Shown here one piece after another: positions 52,932-62,251 of a DNA stretch of 64,000 nt (positions within the stretch are counted from its first letter, which is position 1; every line of letters begins with the position of its first letter). Origin of the DNA: Pedobacter sp. MC2016-14. GTDB lineage: Bacteria > Bacteroidota > Bacteroidia > Sphingobacteriales > Sphingobacteriaceae. The notes beneath the pieces are model-generated. The model was not told the origin of the DNA, ran no database searches, and saw nothing but the letters and a program-made list of their open reading frames with translations. The stretch is taken from contig NZ_JAJMPA010000001.1 of assembly GCF_020991475.1 (NCBI RefSeq), forward strand, positions 1,116,001 to 1,180,000, written 5' to 3'. Made by a program: the position numbers and the translations under genes.

Positions 52932-53503
52932 TGAAAGGCCGGAGTATACTATTCAGTGTAGTTATACTGGGCCTTTTGCAGGTGCTTCTGGTGTCATGCA
53001 CGGATGATGATCTTAAAAAGGCAGCCGCTATTGCCGCAAACAAGGTTACTTTTACTTCCGACAGAACATACGGGGTAGAACTCATTTATAGTGATTCTGC
53101 GAAGGTTAAGGCTAAAGGATATGCCCCTGTACTGGATAAAGTTACACCAAAAAAAGGTGGTCAGTATCAGGAAATGCCAAAGGGTGTAAAAATTGATTTT
53201 TTTGATCAGTTTCTTAAAAAATCGGGAAGCATCACTTCGGAATATGCCATCATGAAAGAAACAGAACAGCTCACCATTTTCAAGAAAAATGTAGTGGTGA
53301 TCAACGATAACCTCACCTTTAATACGGAAGAACTGACCTGGGACCAGAACAAAAAAATGTTCTTCTCTCCGCAAGGTATTGTGACCAAGCCAGACGGTAC
53401 TACTTTTGATGCCGTAAACTTTAGCGCACCACAAGATTTCAGTTATGTCAATACCGATATTGGTAAAGGGCAAACGTATTTAAAGGGGAATATTGCTCCC
53501 TAA
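52931..53503 (+). CDS. lptC: LptC-like LPS export lipoprotein
   Basis: This is a 190-residue protein with a lipoprotein signal (Cys23 in LLVSCTDDD) and an LptC/OstA-like beta domain containing GVELIYSDSAKVKAKGYAPVLD, GVKIDFFD and SGSITSEYAIMKETEQLTIFKKNVVVIN-type repeats (read in parts). LptC bridges the LptB2FG transporter to the periplasmic LPS channel. Here the anchor is lipid rather than a membrane helix, as is common in this phylum. It is coupled to the outer membrane protein gene upstream. Confidence 0.85.
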   Translation: MKGRSILFSVVILGLLQVLLVSCTDDDLKKAAAIAANKVTFTSDRTYGVELIYSDSAKVKAKGYAPVLDKVTPKKGGQYQEMPKGVKIDFFDQFLKKSGSITSEYAIMKETEQLTIFKKNVVVINDNLTFNTEELTWDQNKKMFFSPQGIVTKPDGTTFDAVNFSAPQDFSYVNTDIGKGQTYLKGNIAP

Positions 53504-53575
53504 GATTAAATTTTCTTTTTTATTCAAAAGTTGTATCTTGCGCCCTCTAAAAAAAATATATAAATAGGTAGTATT

Positions 53576-55675
53576 ATGGGTTTAATGACATTTTTGCGGA
53601 ACCGCGCAGGCTATATATTGATAGGAGCCATTGGTTTTGCAATTGTTGCATTTTTATTGAGCGACGCAATTAACGTAGGTAAGCCTTTCTGGGCCGAATC
53701 TGACAGGGTTGTGGGTTCAGTAGATGGTGAAGATATCAGTATAGAAGAATTTACACCGAAAGTAGATCAAAGTGTTGCTCAGTTCAAACAGCAATATGGC
53801 GGGAGTGTAAATCCTCAAATGCAGGCAATGGCTGTAGAGCAAGCCTGGAATGGTGAAATAGCAAATGTGCTGTTAACCAAAGAATACAACAGATTAGGAC
53901 TTTCGGTTTCTGGTGATGAGTTGGTAGATCTTTTATACAAAGGTCAAAACTTGAGTCCTTTAATTGTTCAGTATTTCGGAAATCAACAAACTGGTCAGGT
54001 AGATCGTGCTGCTGTAATTAATTCCTTAAAATCATCTGGTAAAAATCCTGAGCTGGCCAAGCAATGGGATTTGTTGCAGACTGAAATTGAAAAACAGACT
54101 TTACAACAAAAATATGCTGCTTTAGTTAAGAACTCCATTTATGTGACGTCGCTAGAGGCAAATGATGATTATTTGAACAGAAATAAGCTGGCTAACTTCA
54201 ATTATGTAAGTCTGGATTATGCAAGCATTCCTGATGCTTCTGTAAAACCTACTGATGGTGATTACTCAGATTATTACGACGAGAACAAAAAACGTTTTGA
54301 TAATCCTGCAGAGACCAGAACATTTGATTATGTTTCTTTTAACATCAATCCAACTAAAGAAGATACTTTACTGGCTAAAACACAAATTGAAAAACTGGCT
54401 GCAGATTTTAGAACGTCTAAAAATGATTCTTTATTTGCATCTGTAAATTCTGATGTGAAAGTACCTTACACTTTTTTAACTAAGGGAAAATTAGATCCTG
54501 CGGTTGATTCTGCTGTATTTGCTTTGCCTGCCGGCAGTTATTATGGTCCTGTGTTTTCTGGAAATTCTTATAAACTGGCTAAAGTTGTTGATGCACGTTT
54601 CTCTCCGGATTCAGTTAAAGCATCTCATATTCTTTTAGATCCTGCTAAATTAGGTGGTGTAGATAAAGCTGAAAAGCTTGCTGATTCCTTAAAAGGAATG
54701 TTGGCTAAAGGAGCGAGTTTTGCTTCACTAGCATTAACCTACAGCGTAGATGGCTCTAAAGATAAAGGTGGCGAACTGGGTACATTTGCACGTGGACAAA
54801 TGGTTCCTGAATTTGAAAATGCTGCATTCAACGGGCAAGCGGGCGACTTAAAAATTGTACGTTCTCAGTTTGGTGTGCATTTAATTAAAATTGAGAAACA
54901 AGTTGGTTCAAGCAAAGTTGTTAAACTGGCTTATATAGAGAAAAGTTTAGCGCCAAGCAGTAAAACAAAATCTGCTGCTTACAAAAAAGCAACTAATTTC
55001 TTAGCTGAAGTTAAATCTGATAATTTCACTGAACTGGCCCAAAAAATGAGCTATACAGTTGGTGTTGCAGATAAAGTGACGGCAAATCAAGGTTATGCGC
55101 CTGGCTTAGATAACCCACGCCCGTTAATTAAAGACATTTATGCAGCTGATAAAGGTGATGTCCTTAGCCAGGTGTATACTATGGAAAACGCCTATGTGGT
55201 AGCGCGTTTAACTGAAATTAAGCCAAAAGGCCAACTTTCTCTTGATCTGGTTAAGAAAGAAATTGAACCGATGGTACGCAATGCGGTAAAAGCAAAAATG
55301 CTTACTGAAAAAATTACTGCTGCTTTACAAGGCGCAGGTAATTTAGATCAGGTGGCTAAAAAGTTAGGCAAACCAGTTGTGCCTGTTCAGAACATTGTGT
55401 TCTCTAACCCAATTGTTCCGGGTGCAGCTCAAGAAAACAAACTAATTGGAAGTGTATTTGGCTCGTCTGTTGGTAAGTTATCTAAACCTGTTGAAGGTTC
55501 AAATGGAGTCTACGTGTATACCGTGTTGGGTTTTAACAATCCTGCTCCGCTTGGTAATACTTTTAAACAGAAAGAAACCATGGCTTTAGGAATTGCTCAG
55601 CGCTCATTAGGTGCAGCTTTCCAGGCTTTGCAAGATAAAAGCGAGATAAAAGACAATAGGGTGAAATTCTATTAA
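53576..55675 (+). CDS. PpiD-like peptidyl-prolyl isomerase (SurA_N plus parvulin domain)
   Basis: This is a 699-residue protein with one N-terminal membrane anchor (about 12-32, GYILIGAIGFAIVAFLLSDAI), a SurA_N-like chaperone region (about 40-200), and a parvulin-type PPIase domain (about 340-440) with KASHILLD, KDKGGELGTFARGQMVPEFENAAF and IVRSQFGVHLIKIEK. A second partial parvulin-like region follows. It helps outer membrane proteins fold in the periplasm, which suits the neighbouring barrel and LptC genes. A strong terminator lies 22 bp after the stop. Confidence 0.92.
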   Translation: MGLMTFLRNRAGYILIGAIGFAIVAFLLSDAINVGKPFWAESDRVVGSVDGEDISIEEFTPKVDQSVAQFKQQYGGSVNPQMQAMAVEQAWNGEIANVLLTKEYNRLGLSVSGDELVDLLYKGQNLSPLIVQYFGNQQTGQVDRAAVINSLKSSGKNPELAKQWDLLQTEIEKQTLQQKYAALVKNSIYVTSLEANDDYLNRNKLANFNYVSLDYASIPDASVKPTDGDYSDYYDENKKRFDNPAETRTFDYVSFNINPTKEDTLLAKTQIEKLAADFRTSKNDSLFASVNSDVKVPYTFLTKGKLDPAVDSAVFALPAGSYYGPVFSGNSYKLAKVVDARFSPDSVKASHILLDPAKLGGVDKAEKLADSLKGMLAKGASFASLALTYSVDGSKDKGGELGTFARGQMVPEFENAAFNGQAGDLKIVRSQFGVHLIKIEKQVGSSKVVKLAYIEKSLAPSSKTKSAAYKKATNFLAEVKSDNFTELAQKMSYTVGVADKVTANQGYAPGLDNPRPLIKDIYAADKGDVLSQVYTMENAYVVARLTEIKPKGQLSLDLVKKEIEPMVRNAVKAKMLTEKITAALQGAGNLDQVAKKLGKPVVPVQNIVFSNPIVPGAAQENKLIGSVFGSSVGKLSKPVEGSNGVYVYTVLGFNNPAPLGNTFKQKETMALGIAQRSLGAAFQALQDKSEIKDNRVKFY

Positions 55676-55687
55676 TCTTATTTTACG

Positions 55688-55695
55688 TAATTTTG
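55688..55695 (+). promoter_or_regulatory. Candidate -7 box for the DUF2480 gene (TAATTTTG)
   Basis: An exact TAnnTTTG match ends one base before the terminator hairpin that starts at 55697. The expected start falls in the left arm of the hairpin, as at nuoB. Confidence 0.35.
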
Positions 55696-55696
55696 T

Positions 55697-55729
55697 AGCC
55701 GGAGGTAATTATACCTCCGGCTTTTTTTA
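55697..55729 (+). terminator. Rho-independent terminator after the PpiD-like gene
   Basis: An 11-bp perfect stem AGCCGGAGGTA / TACCTCCGGCT (55697-55707 and 55712-55722), loop ATTA, then a T run to 55728. Confidence 0.92.
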
Positions 55730-55738
55730 TGTACAGCT

Positions 55739-56254
55739 ATGGAGATTCAGGAAAATTTTGTTAATAAAGTTGCCAGCAGTGGCCTGATCACTTTAAATCT
55801 GGAAGATTATTATCATCGTGGAGAAAGGGTAGTCTATGACATCAAGGACAATCTCTTCCACGGTTTAATGTTGAGAGAAAAGGATTTCAGGGAGTTTATT
55901 AAAACTAATGACTGGTCTGTTTTTACAGATAAAAATGTGGCTGTCATTTGCAGCGCAGATGCCATTGTGCCAACCTGGGCATATATGTTACTGGCCAATA
56001 AACTTAAACCTTATGCCAATGAGGTGGTGTTTGGCAGTTTGGAAACACTGGAAGCAGTATTGTTTACCAAAGCACTGACAAAAATTGATATTGCGGCATT
56101 TGCGAACGAGCGGGTAGTAGTTAAAGGCTGCGGCGATATAGAGGTTCCGGTGGCTGCTTATGTAGAGATTACTAATCTGCTTACACCAGTCGTTAAAAGT
56201 ATCATGTACGGAGAGCCATGCTCAACCGTGCCGGTCTATAAGCGCAAAGATTAG
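55739..56254 (+). CDS. DUF2480 family protein
   Basis: This is a 171-residue cytoplasmic protein matching DUF2480: VNKVASSGLITLNLEDYYHRGERVVYDIKD in parts, GLMLREKDFREFIKTNDWS and KGCGDIEVPVAAYVEIT. The function is unknown. The start lies 11 bp after the T run of the terminator upstream. The next gene, DUF3108, follows after 31 bp. Confidence 0.85.
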   Translation: MEIQENFVNKVASSGLITLNLEDYYHRGERVVYDIKDNLFHGLMLREKDFREFIKTNDWSVFTDKNVAVICSADAIVPTWAYMLLANKLKPYANEVVFGSLETLEAVLFTKALTKIDIAAFANERVVVKGCGDIEVPVAAYVEITNLLTPVVKSIMYGEPCSTVPVYKRKD

Positions 56255-56285
56255 AAATTGGATTGCTTTTTGTATAAATTAGGGT

Positions 56286-57065
56286 ATGAGATATTTATTT
56301 TTACTAATGATAAGTGTGATTACCTGTTTAAATGGTTATACACAAGTACTTCCTCTAAGGAAAGAACCTGCATTTCAGGCTGGCGAAGTATTACAGTATA
56401 AACTGAAATACGGTTTTATCACCGCGGCCGAAGCAACAATTAAGGTGCTCAACTCGGACCTTAAATTCGATAATAACGATACGTATAAGCTTACCGTAGA
56501 TGCAAAGACTTCGGGTACTTTTGATATCTTTTATAAGATCAGGGATCATTATGATTCTTACATCGACAAAAAGGAGCTTACTCCTTATTTTTATCAGGAG
56601 AATGTTAGAGAGGCCAGTTACAGAAGGGTAGATAAAGCACGATTTACCCAGAGTACCAAAAAAGTGGTGTCTAACCGGGGAACGTTTACCGGGCCAACGA
56701 ACCAAACATTCGACCTGGTATCTGCCTATTACTTTGCCCGGAGCCTTGATGTGGGGAAAATGAAAATTGGGGACCAATTTGCGCTAAACTATTTTTTAGG
56801 GGATGGGATCAGTAAACTTGAAATTAAATATATAGGTAAAGAAGTTATAAAAACTAAGATTGGTAAAATCCGCTGTCTAAAATTCAGTCCTTCTATACAA
56901 CCCGGCCGAATCTTCAAAAAGGATAGTAAGTTGTACCTTTGGATAACCGATGATGAAAACAGAATTCCTGTAAAGGCCGAGGTAGAGATTCTGGTGGGTT
57001 CAGTAACGATGGAAATACAGTCTGCTGACGGATTAAAAGGCCCAATAGCTAAAGAAGACAATTAA
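56286..57065 (+). CDS. DUF3108 exported protein
   Basis: This is a 259-residue protein with a signal peptide (about 1-20, ending NGYTQ) and a DUF3108 body: FQAGEVLQYKLKYGFITAAEATIKV, YKIRDHYDSYIDKKELTPYFYQENVREASYRR in parts, and LYLWITDDENRIPVKAEVEILVGSVTMEI. It is likely a periplasmic beta-rich protein. The role is unknown. The downstream gene begins 3 bp after its stop. Confidence 0.88.
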   Translation: MRYLFLLMISVITCLNGYTQVLPLRKEPAFQAGEVLQYKLKYGFITAAEATIKVLNSDLKFDNNDTYKLTVDAKTSGTFDIFYKIRDHYDSYIDKKELTPYFYQENVREASYRRVDKARFTQSTKKVVSNRGTFTGPTNQTFDLVSAYYFARSLDVGKMKIGDQFALNYFLGDGISKLEIKYIGKEVIKTKIGKIRCLKFSPSIQPGRIFKKDSKLYLWITDDENRIPVKAEVEILVGSVTMEIQSADGLKGPIAKEDN

Positions 57066-57068
57066 TAA

Positions 57069-57635
57069 ATGATAGAAGTACAAAATACCCTGGTTCATGA
57101 AGACGTGATCAGTCAGAACTTTGTTTGTAATTTGAACAAATGTAAAGGGATTTGCTGTGTAGAGGGTGATTCTGGTGCACCACTGGATCACGAAGAAAGT
57201 GCTATTCTTGCAGAAATTTATCCAAAAATTAAGCATTTACTGGAACCTAAAGGAGTTGCAGCGATAGAAGAACAGGGAACTTCTGTTGTAGATGCAGATG
57301 GAGATTTAACTACAACATGTGTAGATGGAAATAAAGAATGTGCTTATGTTACTTTTGAAAACGGCATCACTAAATGCGGGATTGAAAAAGGTTACGAGCA
57401 AGGTTTGGTAGACTGGCAAAAGCCTATTTCTTGTCATTTATATCCTATCCGTATTACCCAATATCCAGAGTTTGACGTATTAAATTACGACCGGTGGAGT
57501 ATCTGTAGTGATGCCTGTACCTTTGGCCGGGAGCTTAAAGTTCCGGTTTATCAGTTCTTAAAAGGACCGCTCATAAGAAAATATGGAGCAGAATGGTACG
57601 CCGAATTGGAAAATAGTGTATCTTCATCATTATAA
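57069..57635 (+). CDS. DUF3109 cysteine-rich protein
   Basis: This is a 188-residue protein with conserved cysteines in [52 protein letters not shown] in parts, and [13 protein letters not shown]. The eight or more spaced cysteines point to a metal or iron-sulfur site like that of the YkgJ/DUF3109 zinc- or iron-binding group. The function is unknown. It is coupled to DUF3108 by a 3-bp gap, and rfbA follows 10 bp later. Confidence 0.87.
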   Translation: MIEVQNTLVHEDVISQNFVCNLNKCKGICCVEGDSGAPLDHEESAILAEIYPKIKHLLEPKGVAAIEEQGTSVVDADGDLTTTCVDGNKECAYVTFENGITKCGIEKGYEQGLVDWQKPISCHLYPIRITQYPEFDVLNYDRWSICSDACTFGRELKVPVYQFLKGPLIRKYGAEWYAELENSVSSSL

Positions 57636-57645
57636 ACGTAAAAAC

Positions 57646-58506
57646 TTGAAAGGAATTATTTTAGCAGGCGGAAGTGGCACCAGGTTGCACCCTTTAACCT
57701 TAGTAATGAGCAAACAGATGATGCCGGTTTATGATAAGCCCATGATCTATTATCCATTGTCAACGCTGATGCTTGCCGGCATTAAAGAAATCTTAATCAT
57801 TTCTACGCCGCATGACCTTCCAAATTTTCAAAAACTTCTTGGAGATGGCAGTAATCTTGGTTGTAAGTTCTCTTATGCTGTACAAGCGGAGCCAAATGGC
57901 CTGGCGCAGGCTTTTGTAATTGGGGCTGATTTTATTGGTGATGACAAAGTTGCTTTAGTACTGGGCGATAATATTTTTTATGGTGATGGGATGGCTAAAT
58001 TACTTCAGGCCAGTTCTGACCCTGAAGGTGGTGTAGTATTTGCTTACCGTGTATCTGACCCTGAACGTTATGGCGTTGTGGAGTTTGACGAACAAAAAAA
58101 TGCAGTCTCTATAGAAGAGAAACCATTGGAACCCAAATCTGACTATGCAGTTCCCGGCTTATATTTTTATGACAACACAGTAGTGGAGATCGCTAAAAAT
58201 ATCAAGCCTTCCCCAAGAGGAGAATATGAAATTACGGATGTTAATAAAGCCTATTTAGAACAAGGAAAATTAAAGGTAGGCGTATTGAGCAGAGGTACTG
58301 CATGGCTTGATACTGGCACATTTGCCTCTTTGATGCAGGCAGGCCAGTTTGTGCAAGTAATAGAAGAGCGTCAGGGCTTAAAAATAGGCTGTATTGAGGA
58401 AGTGGCCTACCGGATGGGTTTTATAGACGCAGCGCAGCTTAAAGCCATAGCTACACCTCTGGTGAAAAGCGGCTATGGAGCCTACCTGCTAAAAATGGTA
58501 AAGTAA
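57646..58506 (+). CDS. rfbA: Glucose-1-phosphate thymidylyltransferase
   Basis: This is a 286-residue enzyme that makes dTDP-glucose, the first step of dTDP-rhamnose synthesis. The nucleotide site is [19 protein letters not shown] in parts (residues 2-19), followed by [30 protein letters not shown] and [17 protein letters not shown]. The start must be TTG at 57646, directly before KGIILAGG: no ATG or GTG lies close, and an ATG at 57583 is deep inside the previous gene. rfbB, C and D are not adjacent. Confidence 0.93.
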   Translation: MKGIILAGGSGTRLHPLTLVMSKQMMPVYDKPMIYYPLSTLMLAGIKEILIISTPHDLPNFQKLLGDGSNLGCKFSYAVQAEPNGLAQAFVIGADFIGDDKVALVLGDNIFYGDGMAKLLQASSDPEGGVVFAYRVSDPERYGVVEFDEQKNAVSIEEKPLEPKSDYAVPGLYFYDNTVVEIAKNIKPSPRGEYEITDVNKAYLEQGKLKVGVLSRGTAWLDTGTFASLMQAGQFVQVIEERQGLKIGCIEEVAYRMGFIDAAQLKAIATPLVKSGYGAYLLKMVK

Positions 58507-58516
58507 TTTATAGCAG

Positions 58517-59713
58517 ATGAATCAGCAGCTGAATAAGCTAACAGAACTTTCGGTAGCCCCTGCCAGGGTGATCGTAGGGTTAATGTCTGGTACATCGCTT
58601 GATGGGTTGGATGTTGCCCTGTGCAGGTTTTTAGGTGCTGGTACAGAAACTAAAATTGAATTATTAAACTTTAAAACCATAAGTTATACCGCTGAATTTA
58701 AAGAAGAGCTAAAATCCGTTTCTTTTAAATCGTCGGTTGACCTTCAGAAAGTAACGCTGCTCAACGCCTATATAGGAAGCTATCACGCCTCGTTGATCTT
58801 ACAGTGTTTATCAGAATGGGAATTTCCTGCTGCCAATGTAGACCTGATTGCCAGTCATGGCCAAACGATATTCCATGCACCTGCTTCTCTACATCGGTTA
58901 CCAGAATATCCGAATGCCACCCTTCAAATTGGAGATGGCGATCATATAGCCGTTAAAACAGGCATCATTACCTTAAGTGATTTCAGACAGAAACACATTG
59001 CCGCGGGTGGCGAGGGGGCACCTTTGGCAGTATATGGCGATTTCCTGATGTTTTGTAGCCCCGTTGAAAACAGGATATTACTAAATATAGGCGGTATTGC
59101 CAATTTTACCTTTTTACCTGCGGGTCATAAGGCTGAGCTTGTTTTTTCTACAGATGTTGGTCCGGGAAATACCCTAATGGATCAGTTTGTACAGCTTCAT
59201 TACCCTGGCAAGCATTACGATGAAAATGCAGCAATTGCGAATACCGGAAAAGTAAATGATGATTTGCTCAATGCCTTATTGAATGATGATTTCTTTGCAC
59301 TGGGTTTCCCCAAAACCACCGGACCGGAATTGTTCAGTCTGAGTTATCTGGATGCTGCAAGAGAAAGGTCTGCCACTACTGGGTTGCATAATGAAGATGT
59401 CCTTGCTACACTATGCGAATTTACTGCGGTTACCATTTCAGATGCCATCAAACGATCAATGAATGGCTTAGATGCCTTTGAAATTTATATGAGTGGCGGG
59501 GGTATGCATAACCCACTGCTGGTACATAAACTCAGCAAATTATTGGGTAAGGAATTAAAGGATACCAATGCGCTTGCTATAAACCCAGATGCTAAAGAGG
59601 CGGTTTTATTTGCGGTCTTGGCTAATGAATGCGTAAGCGGAGGGCAGCTCAGTTTTGGGAGCCGCCCCGGATTGCCTACAGTATTAATGGGTAAAATTAG
59701 CCTTCCGGCTTAA
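58517..59713 (+). CDS. anmK: Anhydro-N-acetylmuramic acid kinase
   Basis: This is a 398-residue sugar kinase for recycling of anhydroMurNAc from the cell wall. The ATP-binding start is VIVGLMSGTSLDGLDVALCRF (in parts), with SHGQTIFH, LLNIGGIANFTFLP, TDVGPGNTLMDQFV and YMSGGGMHNPLL. The length fits the family. Its stop overlaps the convergent aminopeptidase gene by four bases at TTAA. Confidence 0.95.
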   Translation: MNQQLNKLTELSVAPARVIVGLMSGTSLDGLDVALCRFLGAGTETKIELLNFKTISYTAEFKEELKSVSFKSSVDLQKVTLLNAYIGSYHASLILQCLSEWEFPAANVDLIASHGQTIFHAPASLHRLPEYPNATLQIGDGDHIAVKTGIITLSDFRQKHIAAGGEGAPLAVYGDFLMFCSPVENRILLNIGGIANFTFLPAGHKAELVFSTDVGPGNTLMDQFVQLHYPGKHYDENAAIANTGKVNDDLLNALLNDDFFALGFPKTTGPELFSLSYLDAARERSATTGLHNEDVLATLCEFTAVTISDAIKRSMNGLDAFEIYMSGGGMHNPLLVHKLSKLLGKELKDTNALAINPDAKEAVLFAVLANECVSGGQLSFGSRPGLPTVLMGKISLPA

Positions 59714-61485
59714 ATTGCCCTGGTTTCATTTTTAAGCCATTGTTTCTCTTCTTCCTTTAAAAATGGGCTCAGTTTTTCATACACTTTAGTATGATATTCA
59801 TTTAGCCAGTCTAATTGGCTTTGCTCCAGAAGATCTTTACGTAAAATACCAGTGTGTATTGGTGCAAGTGTTAAAGTCTCAAAAGCATAAAAATCATTAA
59901 ATTCCGTGCTAATATCCGTTACCGTATTCACCAGGTTTTCTATCCTGATGCCATGTTTGCCAGGGCGGTAAATGCCAGGTTCAATAGAGGTAATCATCCC
60001 TAATTCCATGGCAATTGGATTGTTGGTTGGATTAAAAGCTTGTGGCCCTTCATGCACATTTAAGAAATAACCTACACCGTGGCCCGTTCCATGACCGTAA
60101 TTGCGTCCATGTGCCCATAGCGGGTTTCGGGTAATTGCGTCAATCTGGTAGCCACAGGTTCCCTTAGGGAATCGGGTTTTACAACCCTCAATCATACCCT
60201 TTAGCACCAGCGTATAATCTATTTCTTCCTCCTCTGTAGTTGGCCCCAGGGGCAGCGTGCGGGTAATATCAGTTGTTCCGTAGAAGTACTGTCCGCCAGA
60301 ATCTACAAGGTACAGGCTCTCGGGTTTTAGTTCTGCATCACTTTCTTCAGAGGCAGAATAGTGTGGTAATGCCCCGTGTGCCCTATAGGCACTGATGGTG
60401 GTAAAACTGTCGCCAGAAAATCCTTCCTGCTGTTCCCGGTATTCCCTTAATTTTGCAGCAGCAGAGAGTTCTGTAATTGGTGTTTTACCAATATTTTCCA
60501 TCAACCATTTCAAAAACCGTGTAATGGCAATACCATCTTTTACCATCGTGTTTCGGGTATTACTCAGTTCTGTCTCGTTTTTAATGGCTTTTAAGATTGT
60601 TGAAGGATTAGTTTCCTTAACTATTCTGGCCGATGCGGGTATAAGTTTCGCATAGGCAAAACAGTTCCGCTTTGGATCAATAAATATACTGCTGTTTTCC
60701 GGAAGCCTGCTAAGTGCATTTTCAATCTCATCATAGTTGTATACCTCAACACCGCTTTTGAGCAGCGTTTCTTTCTCTTCTGCAGTCAATTTAGCAGGAT
60801 TGATATATAGATTAGCGTGATCCTGGCTAATCAGCGCAAAAGCAAGTGTAACCGGGTTATAGCTTACATCTTTACCCCGGATATTAAACAACCAGGCAAT
60901 GTCATCCAGAGAAGAGATTAAGTGATACTGGGCGGCATAGGTATTTAGTGATTCACGTACTGCAGCAAGTTTAGCATTTACAGATTGACCATTAAAATCG
61001 TCTTCAATCAAAAAAGCAGCTTCAGTTGGCAGGGGAGTACGGTTTTCCCAAATTGGGCTTAGATAGTCTTTACTGCGTACTTCAATTCCCTTTACAGAAA
61101 GTTTTTCGGTAAGTATTGTACCCAGCATCAGGGACAGTAATTTCTCATCACTGGCAACGGTATCACCTGCAGATAACCTATCTGCCAGCCATGGAATGTA
61201 TTCCGGATAGGCCTGTACCTTTTGTTTAACCAGGGTAAAACCACTGCCCTTTAATTGTTCTTCACCTTGTTCAAAATACCTGGAATCTGTCCAAAGGCCT
61301 GCAAAATCCTGGGTAATTACCAAGGTTCCGGCAGAACCCGTGAAACCTGAAGTAAAAGGGATACACTTATAATGGTTTGGCAAATATTCACTGATGTGTG
61401 GATCGGCAGAAGGGATAATGTAAGCTTGAACATTATCTTGTTGCATCTGCTTGCGTATTTCGCTTAATTTTTCCTTGTGGGTCAT
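59710..61485 (-). CDS. Aminopeptidase P family Xaa-Pro peptidase
   Basis: This is a 591-residue M24 peptidase. Two creatinase-type N-terminal domains (about 1-300) precede the pita-bread catalytic domain. Metal ligands are visible: Asp in YLVDSGGQYFYGTTDITRT (two), His in GHGTGHGVGYFLNVHEGP, Glu in ITSIEPGIYRPG and Glu in GIRIENLVNTV. It removes an N-terminal residue before proline. There is no signal peptide, so it is cytoplasmic. It is a single minus-strand gene. Confidence 0.95.
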   Translation of the reverse strand: MTHKEKLSEIRKQMQQDNVQAYIIPSADPHISEYLPNHYKCIPFTSGFTGSAGTLVITQDFAGLWTDSRYFEQGEEQLKGSGFTLVKQKVQAYPEYIPWLADRLSAGDTVASDEKLLSLMLGTILTEKLSVKGIEVRSKDYLSPIWENRTPLPTEAAFLIEDDFNGQSVNAKLAAVRESLNTYAAQYHLISSLDDIAWLFNIRGKDVSYNPVTLAFALISQDHANLYINPAKLTAEEKETLLKSGVEVYNYDEIENALSRLPENSSIFIDPKRNCFAYAKLIPASARIVKETNPSTILKAIKNETELSNTRNTMVKDGIAITRFLKWLMENIGKTPITELSAAAKLREYREQQEGFSGDSFTTISAYRAHGALPHYSASEESDAELKPESLYLVDSGGQYFYGTTDITRTLPLGPTTEEEEIDYTLVLKGMIEGCKTRFPKGTCGYQIDAITRNPLWAHGRNYGHGTGHGVGYFLNVHEGPQAFNPTNNPIAMELGMITSIEPGIYRPGKHGIRIENLVNTVTDISTEFNDFYAFETLTLAPIHTGILRKDLLEQSQLDWLNEYHTKVYEKLSPFLKEEEKQWLKNETRAI

Positions 61486-61564
61486 AACAAATGGAAGTCT
61501 ATGGATTGAAAGGAGACAAATTTAGGTATTTTATTTATACAGGCTTTATTATAAATTCCGGGAC

Positions 61565-61594
61565 TTGTTTGTTTGATTTTATCCTATATATTTG
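61565..61594 (+). promoter_or_regulatory. Promoter for the ECF sigma gene (TTG-N19-TATATTTG)
   Basis: TTG at 61565-61567 and an exact TAnnTTTG box at 61587-61594, 19 nt apart. The predicted start near 61599 is downstream of the TTG codon at 61592, which rules that codon out as the translation start. Confidence 0.6.
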
Positions 61595-61621
61595 TTAAGC
61601 ATAAACCAAATACAATTCTTT

Positions 61622-62230
61622 GTGGATTCCCATTTTAATGAAGCTGATGTACTAAAGAAGATCATTTCTGGCGACAGGAAAGCATTTTCCTCGTTATATC
61701 AGCAGCACCTTTCAGAACTGTATAATTATATTTACCTGTTCACCAAATCCAGGGAATCCAGCGAAGAAATTGTTCAGGATATATTCGTTAAAATTTGGGA
61801 GAAAAAAGAGAACCTGCAATACATTACCTCTTTTAAGCCTTATTTATTTAAATCTGCTAAAAACCTGCTTTTAGATGAAATCCGCAGAAATGCGGTGAAA
61901 GCCAAAGCAATCAATGCGCTGAAACCAGATAGTGAAGACAGTAATGAACGGACTGACGAACCGCTGATCTATAAGCAGCACATGAAAATTGCAGAAGAGG
62001 CCATTGCTATGCTTCCTGAAAAGAGGAGGGCGATATTTTTAATGCGTACTAGGGAGGAGCTGTCACTTGATGAAATTGCGGCAAAACTTAACATTTCCAA
62101 GTCCGTTGTAAAAAAACAGCTTTATGCCGGGATTAGCTTTGTACGTCAGTATATGCACAGAAATGAGATTTTGTCTTTCTTTATGCTCCTGCACATTTTT
62201 TTAAATTATCTTCAAAGGGGTTCTTTTTAG
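61622..62230 (+). CDS. ECF-family RNA polymerase sigma factor
   Basis: This is a 202-residue sigma factor of the Bacteroidota ECF group that pairs with FecR. Region 2 includes DRKAFSSLYQQHLSELYNYIYLF and EEIVQDIFVKIWEKKENL. Region 4 includes MLPEKRRAIFLMRTREELSLDEIAAKLNISKSVVKKQL (in parts). There is a short hydrophobic C-terminal tail (ILSFFMLLHIFL). The start is set at GTG 61622 because the promoter lies just upstream and no in-frame ATG is close. It would direct transcription of a glycan utilisation locus. Confidence 0.9.
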   Translation: MDSHFNEADVLKKIISGDRKAFSSLYQQHLSELYNYIYLFTKSRESSEEIVQDIFVKIWEKKENLQYITSFKPYLFKSAKNLLLDEIRRNAVKAKAINALKPDSEDSNERTDEPLIYKQHMKIAEEAIAMLPEKRRAIFLMRTREELSLDEIAAKLNISKSVVKKQLYAGISFVRQYMHRNEILSFFMLLHIFLNYLQRGSF

Positions 62231-62251
62231 ACCTTTATTCGTCTACACTAT

